In this document: positions 37,164 to 45,907 of the stretch, one piece after another
Numbering within the stretch: the first letter of the stretch is position 1
How the letters are laid out: every line of letters begins with the position of its first letter
Assembly (NCBI GenBank): GCA_964586235.1
Contig: CAZPIO010000011.1
Location: 1 to 64,000, forward strand
Direction of reading: 5' to 3'
DNA from: JAUCQB01 sp964586235
Lineage (GTDB): Bacteria; Planctomycetota; Phycisphaerae; UBA1845; PWPN01
Length of the DNA: 64,000 nt
Position numbers and translations under genes: made by a program
The notes under the pieces: model-generated
What the model was told of the DNA's origin: nothing
Databases searched by the model: none
The model's input: only the letters and a program-made list of their open reading frames with translations

Positions 37164-38687
37164 ATGAGCCAGTCGACGGATGACAACCAGCGTCCGTGGT
37201 GGGCCCGGGAAAACCCCGGTGCCGAGCCCCCAATGCCGCGATTCCGCGCGGTGGCCTACTACCGCCATTCAGCGCAGGATCGGCAGGAGAACTCCGTCGC
37301 CATCCAGCAAGAACAGGTCCAGCAATGGGCCCGCGAGAACGGCGTGGAGATCATCCACGAGTTCGCTGATCGCGGTAAATCGGGTCTGACGGCGGAAGGC
37401 AGAGACGGCTTTAACGAGATGATGGATGCTTGGGTCACGAAGCGCAAAGACTTTGATTTTGTTTTGTGTCTGGATGTCAGCCGCTGGGGTCGCTTCCAGG
37501 ATATCGACCTGTCGGCTACGTACAGCGCCGACTGCAAACGCCACGGCAAGCAGGTCATTTACACGACGCTCGGCAAGCCGAAACCGAACGATCAGCTGTA
37601 CCAGGTCTACGTCCAGTTCGAGCGGTTTCGCGCCGCCCAGTACAGCAAGGAGCTGAGCGACAAGGTATTTCGTGGCTGCGTGAAGATCGCCCAGCAGGGT
37701 TACTGGGCCGGCGGCAAGCCACCCTATGGGTTTCATCGCATGCTGCTCGATGAGGCCCGAAAGCCCGTTCAGGTATTGGCGGTCGGCCAGCGAAAAAGCA
37801 TCCAGAACCAGCGTGTCACCCTGGCGTCGGGTGACGGCCAACAGGTAGCCGTGGTGCAACGAATCTTCCGCGAGTGCACCGAGACCCTCCGGAGCCTGCG
37901 GGGTATCGCCGAGGGGCTGAATCGCGATGGCATTCCATCGCCCGGCGGAGGCACATGGGACGGCGCGAAGGTCCGTCGGATTCTGATGAACGAGTTGTAT
38001 ATCGGCACGCTGGTGTACAACAAGACAAGCCAGAAACTCAAGACGCCCACGCGGCAGAATCCGAAGGGCGAATGGATTCGAACGGGCGACGCGTTCGACC
38101 CGATCGTGGAACAAGCGGTCTTCGACCATGCTCAACGCGTCCTCGCGCAGGCAGCGCTCAGGTACACGCCGGAGTTCATGTTGGAGCAGTTGGACCGGCT
38201 TCTCCGGGAACATGAATTCTTGCGGCCATCGCTGGTAAAGGCAGATGCGGCAGCCCCCTCTCCTTCGACGTACGCCAAGCACTTCACGTCGCTGGACATG
38301 GCCTACCAGCAGGTGTTCCGGATTGCACTTGCCCAGGTGAAGACGGAGGTCGAGTCGCGGCTGCGAGGCCAGATACAGGAGGTCGAGAGTTATGATGACT
38401 TCCTCGTGCTCAACCGCAAGTTTACGGTCCTGATTCAGCCTTCCGTGCCGGTTCCTCACGGCTATAACCAGTACTGGTACTTCCGGCCGGACGTACGAGG
38501 CACGGTGGACATCACGCTGGGTGTGCCGGTCACCGGCCCGAAGGGCCCGCAGATCCTGGGTTACTTGGCGTTGCCGCGTCTCCTCGTGGAAGAGCACGGC
38601 ATCCGCCTGTTCGGTTCTTCGGAATCGCGACTCGACATGTACGGCCATCATGGGTTGGAACTCATCTTCCAGTTAGCGAGGTCCTGA
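37164..38687 (+). CDS. Large serine recombinase
   Basis: 507 aa. The resolvase domain begins FRAVAYYRHSAQDRQENS with the expected nucleophile at Ser36; QENSVAIQQEQ and CLDVSRWGRF follow in the usual order. The recombinase domain is seen at GYWAGGKPPYGFHRML and GIAEGLNRDGIPSPGGGTWDGAKVRRILMNELYIGTLVYNK (read in parts). No zinc-ribbon CxxC pair is evident in the C-terminal part, which is unusual for large serine recombinases. The stop overlaps the start of the next gene (TGATG), so it is the first gene of a plus-strand operon. It could move the island or the cassette. Confidence 0.85.
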   Translation: MSQSTDDNQRPWWARENPGAEPPMPRFRAVAYYRHSAQDRQENSVAIQQEQVQQWARENGVEIIHEFADRGKSGLTAEGRDGFNEMMDAWVTKRKDFDFVLCLDVSRWGRFQDIDLSATYSADCKRHGKQVIYTTLGKPKPNDQLYQVYVQFERFRAAQYSKELSDKVFRGCVKIAQQGYWAGGKPPYGFHRMLLDEARKPVQVLAVGQRKSIQNQRVTLASGDGQQVAVVQRIFRECTETLRSLRGIAEGLNRDGIPSPGGGTWDGAKVRRILMNELYIGTLVYNKTSQKLKTPTRQNPKGEWIRTGDAFDPIVEQAVFDHAQRVLAQAALRYTPEFMLEQLDRLLREHEFLRPSLVKADAAAPSPSTYAKHFTSLDMAYQQVFRIALAQVKTEVESRLRGQIQEVESYDDFLVLNRKFTVLIQPSVPVPHGYNQYWYFRPDVRGTVDITLGVPVTGPKGPQILGYLALPRLLVEEHGIRLFGSSESRLDMYGHHGLELIFQLARS

Positions 38688-39580
38688 TGGAAAACGCACC
38701 GATCCTGCTTATGAAAGATCGCCGGCGAGAAATGGTACCTATCGACAAGATCAAGGTCATCAACTCGCGCACCCGAGACGAAACGCAGTTCGCGCTCAAC
38801 GTGCAAAGCATTGAGGCCAATGGCCAGCTCAAGGACATTCGTGTCAACGACAAGTTCCTGGCCAAGACCGGCTGCTACGAGCTGATCTGCGGGGAAGGCC
38901 GCCTGATTGCCCAGAAGCGACTCGGCAACACGCATATCCGCGCCGAGATCGTCACATGTACCCGCAAGCAGGCTTACCTTGAGTCGCTCGTCGAGAATTT
39001 GGCGCGAAGCCGCCCCGGCACAATGGAATTCGCCCGGGAGTTGAAGAACCTCCACGACGAAGGCTGGGACTTCGACCAAATCGCCCAGGTGGCCTGCCGC
39101 ACTGTGGAATACATCCGGCAGTACATCCGCCTGGTGGAGAACGGCGAGGAGCGACTGATCCAGGGTGTGGAGCAGGAGGTGTTTCCGATCTCCTTCGCCG
39201 TCCTGGTCGCTAGTACCGACGACGCTGGCATACAGAATGTGCTGATGGATGCGTTTGACCGTGGGATCGTCAACTCTCAGAACTTCGCGCGGGCGCGGTC
39301 GATACTCAGATCCCGGATGGACCGACGCAAGCGGCGAGGAGGTCGCGAAGCCGCAGCTGATTACAGCGTCGCCACTCTTACCAATGACATCGCGAATACC
39401 GTGCAGGCAAAGGAATCGTACGTGCGCGAAGCGCAGGGAAAGGAAAGCCGTCTCTTCGCGTTGCTGGACGGCATTGAGATTCTCCGGCAGGACGCAGCTC
39501 TTCTGGAACTGCTGCAAGCCGAGGGTCTCGGTGAACGCCCAGAGCTGGCCGGGACCTACAACGTCGCGGTAGCCCAGTGA
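38687..39580 (+). CDS. ParB-like protein 1
   Basis: 297 aa. The N-terminal ParB/Srx-fold domain shows MVPIDKIKVINSRTRDETQF, SIEANGQLKDIRV and ELICGEGRLIAQKRLG (the GEGR form of the GxxR nucleotide-binding loop). A helix-turn-helix of the KorB/ParB type follows (FARELKNLHDEGWDFDQIAQ). There is no ParA in the window. The gene overlaps the recombinase stop by one base. It could bind DNA for element maintenance or control, or help the recombinase. Confidence 0.8.
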   Translation: MENAPILLMKDRRREMVPIDKIKVINSRTRDETQFALNVQSIEANGQLKDIRVNDKFLAKTGCYELICGEGRLIAQKRLGNTHIRAEIVTCTRKQAYLESLVENLARSRPGTMEFARELKNLHDEGWDFDQIAQVACRTVEYIRQYIRLVENGEERLIQGVEQEVFPISFAVLVASTDDAGIQNVLMDAFDRGIVNSQNFARARSILRSRMDRRKRRGGREAAADYSVATLTNDIANTVQAKESYVREAQGKESRLFALLDGIEILRQDAALLELLQAEGLGERPELAGTYNVAVAQ

Positions 39581-39610
39581 GCCGCCGCTTCTCGTGAAGG
39601 ACATAGAACC

Positions 39611-40450
39611 ATGGACGATTCTCAATCGCTTGACGTTCCGATCATCACCCTTCGGCCGCTGCGCGAACGGAAGGTAAGCAAGCGGGAGTACGAACGAATA
39701 CTCGCCAGCATCCGGGCCATCGGACTGATCGAACCACTCGTTGTCTACCCGGACGGCGAGAGCTTCCTGATTCTGGACGGTACCCAGCGCTACCGGGCCT
39801 TGCTCGAACTCGGGGTCGAGATCGTGCCGTGCATCCTGGGTAAACGTCGCGAGGCCTTCACCGGCAACCGCATGGTCAACCGGGTCTCGCCCGTCCAGGA
39901 AAATCGGATGATCGAAAGGTCTCTGGAGGAGCTGGATGAGCAGACGATCGCGGCAGCGTTGGGGCTTTCGGGCATCGGTCACCGGATGAAAAAGACGCTG
40001 CTGAAACAGCTTCATCCTGACGTAGCGGCAGAATTCGATCATGGCAAGATCACGCGGACCTGCGCGTTGGAGTTAACGCACGTGAAGCCGCCGCGTCAGA
40101 AGGAGATCCTGACGGCGATGGAGAGCTATAACGATTGGAGTCTCCCCTTCGTGCGCAGCCTCATCCTGAAGACGCCACCTCCGTTGCGCGACCTGCGCCG
40201 GCGGCGCAAACATGATCCGTGGAACAAGACAGCCAAGCGCAAGGACGATCTGCTCAAGAAACTCGCGGATGCGGAGCAGAAGCACGACTTCTACTCGCGC
40301 CTGTACAAGCAGTACACGGTCGACCTGCTGAGGTTGGCCATCTACGCCCGTTCGCTGCTCACGAACAACCGGATTCGTGAGTATCTGGATCAGCACCACC
40401 CAGAGATCGTCGCGAGGTTCGAGGCGATCATTGCGGACGCGAAAGGGTAG
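39611..40450 (+). CDS. ParB/RepB-like protein 2
   Basis: 279 aa. The N-terminal ParB-like domain has SIRAIGLIEPLVVYPDG and FLILDGTQRYRALLELG (DGTQR in the GxxR loop). A middle HTH region (LDEQTIAAALGLSGIGHRMK) and a RepB-like C-terminus (NDWSLPFVRSLILKTP, then a coiled-coil-like tail) follow. It starts 30 bp after ParB-like protein 1 but shares little sequence with it, so this is not a recent duplication. RepB-type proteins serve partition of large plasmids; no partner ATPase of the ParA type is seen. Confidence 0.78.
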   Translation: MDDSQSLDVPIITLRPLRERKVSKREYERILASIRAIGLIEPLVVYPDGESFLILDGTQRYRALLELGVEIVPCILGKRREAFTGNRMVNRVSPVQENRMIERSLEELDEQTIAAALGLSGIGHRMKKTLLKQLHPDVAAEFDHGKITRTCALELTHVKPPRQKEILTAMESYNDWSLPFVRSLILKTPPPLRDLRRRRKHDPWNKTAKRKDDLLKKLADAEQKHDFYSRLYKQYTVDLLRLAIYARSLLTNNRIREYLDQHHPEIVARFEAIIADAKG

Positions 40451-40454
40451 CGAC

Positions 40455-41282
40455 ATGGTCAAATGGACGCGCGAGCACATCATCCGGGAGATCCTTCGGC
40501 GCGAGGCGGAGGGCATGCCGCTCAATCTTGGCGGCGAGCAACCCGTCGGCCAAGCCCTCTACCAGGCCGGATCACGGGTGTTCGGTTCATGGCGCAATGC
40601 GGTCATGGCGGCAGGTATCCCGCCTGATCGGACGCGGGCGAATGATGACTGGCGACCATGTAGGATACTGACCACTATCCGGGCTCTCTCCCGCAGACGA
40701 CGCCCCTTACGTCCGGCGGAGCTCGATCGGAGGTATGCCCACCTCGTAAACGCAGCGCGTCGCCACTTCGGATCGTGGACCAAGGCCGTGGTCGCAGCGG
40801 GAGTCGATCCCGCGAAACTGAAGCGGACGCCCTCGTGGACGAGGGAACGGATCATCGAGGCTATTCTGAAGCGGGCGCTGAACAACGAACCGTTGAGGAG
40901 TCGGGCTGTCCGACCGAGATCACTGGCGGACGCCGGCACGAGGGTGTTCGGGTCATGGCGTTCTGCCCTGCTGGCCGCCGGGATCGATTTGACACGACAC
41001 ACTGTCGCCAGCCCCGATATCGCGGACAACACGCCGATGCAACCCGTGCCTGTGCGTGGAGGGCTGAGACGTTCAGACTTGGGAGGACAAGTGCTCCAGG
41101 CTATTCAGGCCCGCGTCCGCGAACATCGGATGCTGAACGCCACTTCTGTTCTTGAGGACGACAGTCACCTGTACTGGGCAGCGAAGGGATGCTACGGCAG
41201 TTGGCGTCGAGCATTACTCGCTGCCGGGCTGAACCCTGATAAGTTCAGAAGGCGAATCGAATGCACGGCGTTCGGCCGTTGA
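40455..41282 (+). CDS. Four-repeat homing-endonuclease-associated protein
   Basis: 275 aa, starting 4 bp after the RepB-like gene. The whole protein is four units of about 55-75 aa, each opening with a helical xxWTRExIIxxIL-type segment (clear in units 1 and 3) and ending in a signature: RVFGSWRNAVMAAGI, RHFGSWTKAVVAAGV, RVFGSWRSALLAAGI and GCYGSWRRALLAAGL. This signature is that of the homing-endonuclease-associated repeat found next to HNH nucleases. No nuclease domain is present, so it is probably a modular DNA-binding protein. It sits in the recombinase/ParB operon. Confidence 0.75.
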   Translation: MVKWTREHIIREILRREAEGMPLNLGGEQPVGQALYQAGSRVFGSWRNAVMAAGIPPDRTRANDDWRPCRILTTIRALSRRRRPLRPAELDRRYAHLVNAARRHFGSWTKAVVAAGVDPAKLKRTPSWTRERIIEAILKRALNNEPLRSRAVRPRSLADAGTRVFGSWRSALLAAGIDLTRHTVASPDIADNTPMQPVPVRGGLRRSDLGGQVLQAIQARVREHRMLNATSVLEDDSHLYWAAKGCYGSWRRALLAAGLNPDKFRRRIECTAFGR

Positions 41283-41340
41283 TTCACAGGGTGCGTTTGT
41301 TGCTACCGGAAGTATCACGCGAATTCAGATTTGAGACTCG

Positions 41341-42294
41341 ATGAGACGTGGCAAGTACGACAGCGACAGCTGGTTACGAATCGCAGTCTCAAAGTCTCAC
41401 GGTTTATGCTCCGCGGCCCCCGAGTCATCCATGCGTAAGCGAGAACGACCAGCCGAGCTGCCCCGAGAAGTCATCTGCCTGACCACCTACTCGCAGCTCG
41501 ACCTGTACCTGGCCAAGTTCTCGGCGGGTGAACTGGGCCTGGTGCTTCTGCTCGGGCGGCACGGTACGGGAAAGAGCGAGGGCGTGAAGCGGGCCCTGGG
41601 CATGTCTTCATCGGCCGACGCCAAGGACGCCGCAACGGGCCAAGAGGTACTCTACGTCGAGGGGCATATGCAGCCCTACGGGCTGTATCGGCACTTGTGG
41701 GAACACCGCAACCGGCCGGTTGTGCTGGACGACCTGGACAAGCTGTACGCCGATGCCGATTGCGTGCGCCTTCTCAAGCCGCTCTGCAACACGGAGCGAA
41801 CCAAGCGAATCACGTGGCTCAGTAATCTCACGATGAATACACGCGAGATACCGGCGTCGTTTGCGACCACCGCCCACGTCATCCTGATCGCCAACGAGTG
41901 GCGTACAGTGAACCCGAACGTCCGTGCTTTGGAGGACCGGGCGATCATCCTGCATTTCGATCCATCGAACCACGAAGTGCATCGCAGGGTGGGCGAGTGG
42001 TTTCAGGACCGGGAAGTGTACGAGTTCATCGCGCGAGTCATACCGTACGTCAAGGCGCTCTCCATGCGGCACTACTGCAAGGGGTCACAGCTACGACGCG
42101 CCGGCCTTTCCGATTGGCGCAACAGCTTGCTTCAGATGATTCTTCCCGATCCACATCTGGCCTGCCTGGTGGCCTTGCAGTACGAGTCGACCCTGAGCTC
42201 AGAGCAGGAGAGAATCGATCGCTTCATCGTGGCGACCGGGTACTCCAGGGCCACGTACTTCCGAATGAAAGCCCGCCTGGTCAGGACGTGTTGA
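41341..42294 (+). CDS. AAA/P-loop ATPase of the recombinase cassette
   Basis: 317 aa. Walker A GRHGTGKS and Walker B VVLDDLDKL are clear; sensor-like residues lie in ITWLSNL and HVILIANEW. The C-terminus looks like a small helical DNA-binding domain (FIVATGYSRATYFRMKARL). The size and layout recall ATPases that act with transposases or phage replication proteins (TniB/IstB/DnaC-like). The start at 41341 has GAGACTCG upstream; an ATG at 41431 is an alternative. It is the last gene of the plus-strand cassette and faces the CBASS operon. Confidence 0.7.
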   Translation: MRRGKYDSDSWLRIAVSKSHGLCSAAPESSMRKRERPAELPREVICLTTYSQLDLYLAKFSAGELGLVLLLGRHGTGKSEGVKRALGMSSSADAKDAATGQEVLYVEGHMQPYGLYRHLWEHRNRPVVLDDLDKLYADADCVRLLKPLCNTERTKRITWLSNLTMNTREIPASFATTAHVILIANEWRTVNPNVRALEDRAIILHFDPSNHEVHRRVGEWFQDREVYEFIARVIPYVKALSMRHYCKGSQLRRAGLSDWRNSLLQMILPDPHLACLVALQYESTLSSEQERIDRFIVATGYSRATYFRMKARLVRTC

Positions 42295-42435
42295 CAAGAA
42301 AATGCCACGTCGTGCGGTGGCGGTTTGGCCCCATGATCGAGGGCCGAAGCGCCGTTGCCTCGCTGCAAGGCGCAGAAGACCTGTAGCCTTACCGAGGCCG
42401 TGACATGCAGCAGCCATAAGCAGCGACGTACACCG

Positions 42436-43335
42436 TTAGCCATACGCAGGGAAGTAGTCACCAAACACAAGCCGCCACTTGTCAAACGCGGGCGCAGTCT
42501 TGCCTTGGGCATCGAGCTGCTCGGCCGACACAGCGCGGCTGTACGCAGACTCAAGGCGGCTTATCACATCAGTCAAGGTACTTGATGTGAGATAGCCGCC
42601 GATGTTGCCGCCGTAGCCCGCTGGGTCCGGGAGAGTGTACCGAACACCCGTGCGGAGCGTGTCAAAGACATACCGAGCGCCTGACCACAAGTTCGAGATC
42701 TGAACATTCTGGAGTGAGGCCAGTACCAGCGTCTCGAGATGGAATGACCTCAGAAGGTCGCCGTGTATCTTATTCCAACCCTTCACCATCTTTATGAGAG
42801 GCACCAAGTTCCCTCCGTGCGCGGCATTGGCGTCGCTCCACATGCTTATGTGACGGTTGGGATCGGTCGACAGCCATTTTCTGGCCGCGGAGTCTGGAAT
42901 GAGGTAGCCTCCGCCGCTTCGATAGAACCCCGGAACGACATCTACCTGAAAGTCAGTGAAGGTGATTGTCACTGCCTGCCCGCTGCGGCTGATGCGAGGC
43001 GACAGCGGATAAGTAGCCTTGAGGACCCTCTTGACGCGATCGAGCAGTAGCGCCTGTCCGCTCTCGCTGTAATACGAGGGATCGACGACCACGAAGATGT
43101 CGACATCGGCCTCTTTCAACGGCGCAATCATCGTGTTCCGTTTGTAGGAGCCGGTCAGAAATGAATCGAGGACCTTCAGTTCGACCTCGATCGCCTCGCG
43201 GACATTCGTCTGCCGCATCGATACCGTTGCCGCCTGGAGGTCGGAGATCTCCAGATTCTCTCGTAGCTTTTGAAAGCCTTGCGCGATCGTCCTTGGCATT
43301 GTCTCCTCAATCGTCTCTGAAACGGCGGCGGTCAT
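42436..43335 (-). CDS. CBASS CD-NTase 2 (SMODS nucleotidyltransferase)
   Basis: 299 aa. The ATG overlaps the upstream stop (ATGA). Active site: GS at 62-63 in FLTGSYKRNTMI, metal-binding D77/D79 in ADVDIFVV, and a third Asp at D132 in FQVDVVPGF. An OAS-like helical C-terminal half follows. These are the SMODS/CD-NTase hallmarks, so it probably makes a cyclic oligonucleotide on phage infection. The chain ends FGDYFPAYG; a C-terminal Gly is what E2-only CBASS systems are reported to conjugate. It is the last gene of the operon and the second nucleotidyltransferase in it. Confidence 0.82.
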   Translation of the reverse strand: MTAAVSETIEETMPRTIAQGFQKLRENLEISDLQAATVSMRQTNVREAIEVELKVLDSFLTGSYKRNTMIAPLKEADVDIFVVVDPSYYSESGQALLLDRVKRVLKATYPLSPRISRSGQAVTITFTDFQVDVVPGFYRSGGGYLIPDSAARKWLSTDPNRHISMWSDANAAHGGNLVPLIKMVKGWNKIHGDLLRSFHLETLVLASLQNVQISNLWSGARYVFDTLRTGVRYTLPDPAGYGGNIGGYLTSSTLTDVISRLESAYSRAVSAEQLDAQGKTAPAFDKWRLVFGDYFPAYG

Positions 43336-44234
43336 AGACCTGGTTCGACTATCTGCGGTGCTGGCAGTCCCGTGCGGTGCTGTGCCCATAACGTATTCAG
43401 GTCTTGCTCTCTCCGCCTCCACACCCACATTGGAATCGCCGGGGCGGAGTTGCGGGCTAGTTGGTACTCGTGGAGCAGCCGGATTACCTCTTTGTGATCC
43501 ACCCGTGCCTTGTCTTTGAGTAGTGCTGCACAGGAATCATCAGTGCTTGCGGCAGCTTTCGCGAAGCGGTGGAATGCGATCACGAACCTAATCAGGCCGA
43601 GCGAAAAGAGCAGGACGAGCGCTGCGGTGACTCCTTGGGCAATCGCAGTGTGCGTCGATGGTGTCACGGAAGTATTAAGAGTCCAAAGCAGTGTGATGAT
43701 TGCCACGATCAGAGTGAGAACCACTGCCGCTGAGCACCACCAGATCATGGAAACGCAGAGGTGCTTGCTGTACCAGGCGGACTCCATCAGGTTCTCAAGC
43801 GCCCGATGCGTGCCAGGTGGCTCATGGCTTGCGAAGTACGCGGTGGAGTGTTTTTCGTTCTGCGACCGCAAGCATCGTTTTCTCGCGGCACCTGGACAGG
43901 CGGCCACAACATCGGCCAGTCGGCGCTCTGGCAGGGCCCATCCCATGAAGTCATAGTCTTCGACCTTGCGCTTCAGCCACTGGGCCGGTCCCCTGATCGC
44001 GTCCGACCTGAATTGGAACACTTCGGCCATTACGGCGACTGCAGCGAGAAGATACGGGGAGCCGTTCCAGTGGCAGACGATACCGATGAGACCTGCCACG
44101 AAGCCTACGAGCTTGGTAATCAGCGATGCTCCCCACCACCACTTCGCGGTGTCCTCCAGGCAATGTGAAAGAGTGAGGGGGTCGTGCTTCCCCGGAAGTG
44201 GTGCGGCGGTGGTCACATCATCTCGTGCGGTCAT
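43332..44234 (-). CDS. Four-TM CBASS effector (S-4TM-like)
   Basis: 300 aa with ATGA overlaps at both ends. Two pairs of membrane helices are visible: about 37-55 (SLITKLVGFVAGLIGIVCHW), 60-75, 163-184 (IWWCSAAVVLTLIVAIITLL) and 200-221. A soluble 85-residue segment lies between the pairs and a basic tail at the end. This matches the SMODS-associated four-TM effector family. On binding the cyclic nucleotide it would damage the inner membrane. The neighbours (E2 and two CD-NTases) support the call. Confidence 0.8.
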   Translation of the reverse strand: MTARDDVTTAAPLPGKHDPLTLSHCLEDTAKWWWGASLITKLVGFVAGLIGIVCHWNGSPYLLAAVAVMAEVFQFRSDAIRGPAQWLKRKVEDYDFMGWALPERRLADVVAACPGAARKRCLRSQNEKHSTAYFASHEPPGTHRALENLMESAWYSKHLCVSMIWWCSAAVVLTLIVAIITLLWTLNTSVTPSTHTAIAQGVTAALVLLFSLGLIRFVIAFHRFAKAAASTDDSCAALLKDKARVDHKEVIRLLHEYQLARNSAPAIPMWVWRRREQDLNTLWAQHRTGLPAPQIVEPGL

Positions 44235-44680
44235 GCAGCAAATCCTCTCAAATCAGGAGTTTCGCCTTTCTTCATGCGGATGCCTCCGCCCATCCACGTT
44301 CCGGTAGCAAGCCACATCTCGTAAAAGAACAACCATTCGACGGCCCACGGCACGATGGTTCGCGCCAGCAGCATGCCGACGTCGAACTCTTCTCCGTTGG
44401 GCCAGTAAAGGCACAGCCTTCCGTCGCTGTAACGGTGTACGTCGTGGTACTGCTCACGTGGCACCCCCAGTGCGGGGGTGACGACCCTCACGATCGGGTG
44501 CTTGGGGAGGCGGTACTCGATACCGAGGGTGTACGTCTGACTCACGGCCGTGGGCACGAGGGCGCCGGTCCAGTACAACACACCTCCCCGGCGGACGTAG
44601 CTCTGGGACAGGGGCCAGAGCCTGTCTAGCCACAGGCGTTGAACAGTGAGACTGATGGGCTTCGCCTTAGTCGTGAGCAT
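44231..44680 (-). CDS. Bacterial E2-like conjugating protein of CBASS
   Basis: 149 aa. The E2 fold is seen in TYTLGIEYRLPKHPIVRVVTP and the active-site stretch HRYSDGRLCLYWP, with the predicted catalytic Cys90 after His82. LARTIVPWAVEWLFFYEMW and TGTWMGGG are typical of the prokaryotic E2 family in CBASS. No E1 and no JAB peptidase are fused or adjacent, so this is the short (E2-only) type II form, in which E2 conjugates the CD-NTase C-terminus. The start ATG lies within the end of CD-NTase 1 (14-bp overlap). Confidence 0.82.
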   Translation of the reverse strand: MLTTKAKPISLTVQRLWLDRLWPLSQSYVRRGGVLYWTGALVPTAVSQTYTLGIEYRLPKHPIVRVVTPALGVPREQYHDVHRYSDGRLCLYWPNGEEFDVGMLLARTIVPWAVEWLFFYEMWLATGTWMGGGIRMKKGETPDLRGFAA

Positions 44681-45797
44681 CGCCGAAGAACCTGTGGCTG
44701 GCCACGGGGATTCCCGCACCAGTCGTGAGCAATCCCGTCGTGGGGGTAACCGACAGCTTGCCGCCGACGCGCGCGGTCAGCACGTCGGCACCCAGCACGT
44801 GGTACGCTCGTTCGACGGGGCCGCGTCCGAATGAGTTAGCCAGCACCGTCTTTACCTTGTGCAGTCCACGCTCCGCCAGGGCCGCGTCGAAGTCGGCCTC
44901 GAGCGTGTCCATCCACTCGTAGAACACTCTGCGCTTCCGGGGGTCTTCGTTCCAGCCGCCTGCAAAATTCTCGATGCGATTCACGGGGTTCTCGACCCAG
45001 TATATGCCGTCGCGAACTTGGATGTGATCGCGCATGGTCCTGACGATCTTCTCCATCGCGTCGAGGAGGTCAGACTCGTTCTCGTACGCCTTGGCCGCAA
45101 GTGTCGTGATGATGATGGACGACGGCTTCAGGTCTTCATCCTCAAACTCGCACCGCAGGTCCCGATGGCGCTTGCAGAGCTGGACCGCTCTTTGCAGGGG
45201 AGTCTTCATATCCCAGTCGGGCACGTTCTCGACGTTGGCCTTGTTCGCGAGGATCAACAAACGTTCACGCTCGACCCTCATTCGTTCCTTGAACCACTCT
45301 GCGAATGCGATGGGATTGCTCGGAAGCCACCGGAACAACTCTTTGTCCGTGATGAGGATGCCGTCGGGCAGACGAGTTGTGTCGGGTATGCACGGCAGAA
45401 CGTCCATTCGGAAGTCGTCGTCGAACTTCAACGTCCAGCACGTACGACACTCTTCGATGATGCGCCGATAAGTGGGATGCGCCTTGAGCCGGTCGCCTAC
45501 CAGCGCCTTGAGTTCTCGCTGCGTGATGTGTTCCTTGCGGATCTGAAGCCAGCAGACCAAGTCGATGTCACAGTAATCTTCGTCGGTCAGTGGTCTGATC
45601 ACAGTTCCCAGGCGGAATGATCCCTGGGGATAGATTCGTGGCAGGTAAGGCCGCAGTGGGGAATCATCTGCGTCCAGCCACTTGCCGACGTCTTCGTATT
45701 CGGCGATTGCCTTGCGCCGGAGCTCCGGAGAGATGTCCAGGGCGATGGCGGTGTGTCGCAGGAACTCACCGAATGGGTGTTGTACCTCCGAAAGCAT
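44667..45797 (-). CDS. CBASS CD-NTase 1
   Basis: 376 aa from an ATG with GGAGG 8 bp upstream; a GTG at 45839 is possible but less well placed. Active site: GS at 59-60 in IYPQGSFRLGTVIRP, D77/D79 in DYCDIDLVC and D132 in RMDVLPCIPD. The C-terminal half is helical and ends ASHRFFGDAHD. It belongs to a DncV-like branch and differs clearly from CD-NTase 2 in this operon. It lies just downstream of an operator, so its transcription can be controlled apart from capH-capP. Confidence 0.85.
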   Translation of the reverse strand: MLSEVQHPFGEFLRHTAIALDISPELRRKAIAEYEDVGKWLDADDSPLRPYLPRIYPQGSFRLGTVIRPLTDEDYCDIDLVCWLQIRKEHITQRELKALVGDRLKAHPTYRRIIEECRTCWTLKFDDDFRMDVLPCIPDTTRLPDGILITDKELFRWLPSNPIAFAEWFKERMRVERERLLILANKANVENVPDWDMKTPLQRAVQLCKRHRDLRCEFEDEDLKPSSIIITTLAAKAYENESDLLDAMEKIVRTMRDHIQVRDGIYWVENPVNRIENFAGGWNEDPRKRRVFYEWMDTLEADFDAALAERGLHKVKTVLANSFGRGPVERAYHVLGADVLTARVGGKLSVTPTTGLLTTGAGIPVASHRFFGDAHD

Positions 45798-45864
45798 AAC
45801 AGCATCCTCCGTGACGTCGCGCCAACCTTCACGACTCACTCAATTAGTCCGTTACTGAGCAATG

Positions 45865-45887
45865 TTGATGTTGCATTCCAACATCAA
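45865..45887. promoter_or_regulatory. Operator in front of CD-NTase 1
   Basis: A perfect inverted repeat TTGATGTTG-CATTC-CAACATCAA, extending to 12-bp arms at 45862-45890. It lies between the capP stop and the CD-NTase 1 start. Its left half is identical to that of the site before capH, and spacing is the same. Likely bound by the CapH-like repressor. Confidence 0.75.
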
Positions 45888-45907
45888 CATGGTCGGCAAA
45901 AAAAACC

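Noticed and set aside
37164..38687. The serine recombinase as the enzyme that made the tRNA-Thr scar
   Set aside because: Integration at tRNA anticodon loops is typical of tyrosine integrases; none is seen in the window, so the link cannot be supported.
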